Assembly: GCA_040830545.1 (NCBI GenBank)
Contig: JBFOMB010000016.1
Span: forward strand, 1 to 6,993
DNA: 6,993 nucleotides
From: HXMU1420-2 sp040830545
GTDB lineage: Bacteria > Pseudomonadota > Alphaproteobacteria > Rhodobacterales > Rhodobacteraceae
Direction: 5' to 3'
The position numbers were made by a program, and so were the translations under genes. Positions 6,547 through 6,993 of this stretch are shown here, one piece after another (positions within the stretch are counted from its first letter, which is position 1; every line of letters begins with the position of its first letter). Under the pieces are notes generated by a model. The model saw only the letters and a program-made list of their open reading frames with translations. It did not search any database and was not told the DNA's origin.

Positions 6547-6924
6547 TCACAGCGTGCCGTTGATCTCTTCCCAGGCGCGGTTGATGTCAATCAGCCGGCG
6601 TTCAGCCAGGCGAATGGCTTCTTCCGGAACCCCCCGCGCCATCATGCTGTCCGGGTGGGTCTGCCGCACGAGATGCCGCCAGGCCTTGCGGATCTCTTCC
6701 AAGGTCATGTCGGGTGTCACACCTAGAACGGTATAGGGATCTGGCGCCGCGTCCGGGACGAACCTTGCCCGCAGGGCCCGAAACACCGGGTCGGACATAC
6801 CAAAAATACCCGCCACCGTTTCCAGAAAGTCATCCTCGCCCGGATGATACTCCCCATCAGCAACAGCAATGTAGAACAGACCTTCCAACAGGTCCGTCAG
6901 GGTATCCGGATCATCGGCAAACAT
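6547..6924 (-). CDS. TerB/DnaJ-domain (DjlA-like) protein, apparently missing its N-terminal half
   Basis: The 125 residues visible comprise the second half of a TerB-like helical domain (about 1-50, including LLEGLFYIAVADGEYHPGED) and a J-domain (about 62-125) with YTVLGV, the HPD motif (90-92) that stimulates Hsp70/DnaK ATPase, and a closing helix. In related proteins, as remembered, a J-domain at the C-terminus follows a complete TerB domain, for about 230 residues in all. Here the first available Met (6924) falls inside the TerB domain, the in-frame codons just upstream (PRRIQK) still look like family sequence, and a TAG at 6949-6951 closes the frame. The Met has no clear ribosome binding site. 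It is therefore probably a 5'-truncated or frameshifted gene, or sequence damage at a contig edge; a genuine short form is less likely. The nuclease-family gene follows after 9 bp. Confidence 0.75.
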   Translation of the reverse strand: MFADDPDTLTDLLEGLFYIAVADGEYHPGEDDFLETVAGIFGMSDPVFRALRARFVPDAAPDPYTVLGVTPDMTLEEIRKAWRHLVRQTHPDSMMARGVPEEAIRLAERRLIDINRAWEEINGTL

Positions 6925-6993
6925 CTTCTGGATACGGCGGGGAGTAGTCTACTCACCCGCACACAACCGTCGTCCCCTGTTACACAACACAAC
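6925..6993. other. Right edge with no recognisable content
   Basis: This stretch should encode more of the TerB domain on the minus strand, but all that remains is about eight plausible codons, then a TAG. None of the three minus-strand frames gives recognisable TerB sequence. It includes a short inverted repeat (AGTAG-T-CTACT, 6943-6953) and GT-rich minus-strand sequence unlike the coding DNA next to it. Confidence 0.45.

Overview
The window looks like chromosomal DNA from a high-GC alphaproteobacterium, most likely Rhodobacterales (Roseobacter group). The evidence is an alphaproteobacterial-type SspB ending in a VSLDSFRK-like ClpX-docking tail, an ExoY-like sugar transferase of the kind seen in Rhizobiales and Rhodobacterales, and a TerB/DnaJ protein of the sort common in Rhodobacteraceae. 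The genus cannot be fixed from the sequence. All gene identities rest on motif reading; no database search was done.

Left part (1-1231, minus strand): an exopolysaccharide pair. An ExoY-like polyprenyl-phosphate hexose-1-phosphate transferase is followed 10 bp downstream by a family 2 glycosyltransferase that runs off the left edge. The first would load the initial sugar on the lipid carrier and the second would extend the chain.

Middle (1232-5014): a 546-bp divergent intergenic region without a convincing gene, holding an AT-rich tract and two perfect 13-bp dyads. It is followed by a plus-strand two-gene unit. The first gene is an 833-residue non-ribosomal peptide synthetase-type protein with the order condensation - carrier - thioesterase and no adenylation domain. 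The second, 6 bp on, is an Sfp-type phosphopantetheinyl transferase that would convert the carrier to its holo form. The thioesterase has Cys where Ser is expected in a GQCVDG elbow. This cassette is the most unusual content of the window. Its substrate is unknown, and an amino-acyl group would have to be delivered in trans.

Right part (5058-6993): housekeeping-type genes. These are sspB (ClpXP adaptor, plus strand) and, convergent with it, an endonuclease/exonuclease/phosphatase-family gene and a DnaJ-domain gene that form a minus-strand pair. The DnaJ-domain protein appears to lack its N-terminal half: the reading frame closes 24 bp before its first Met, although family resemblance is already strong at that Met. 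The last ~70 bp have no recognisable content.

No tRNA, rRNA, CRISPR array, insertion sequence or convincing factor-independent terminator was seen.
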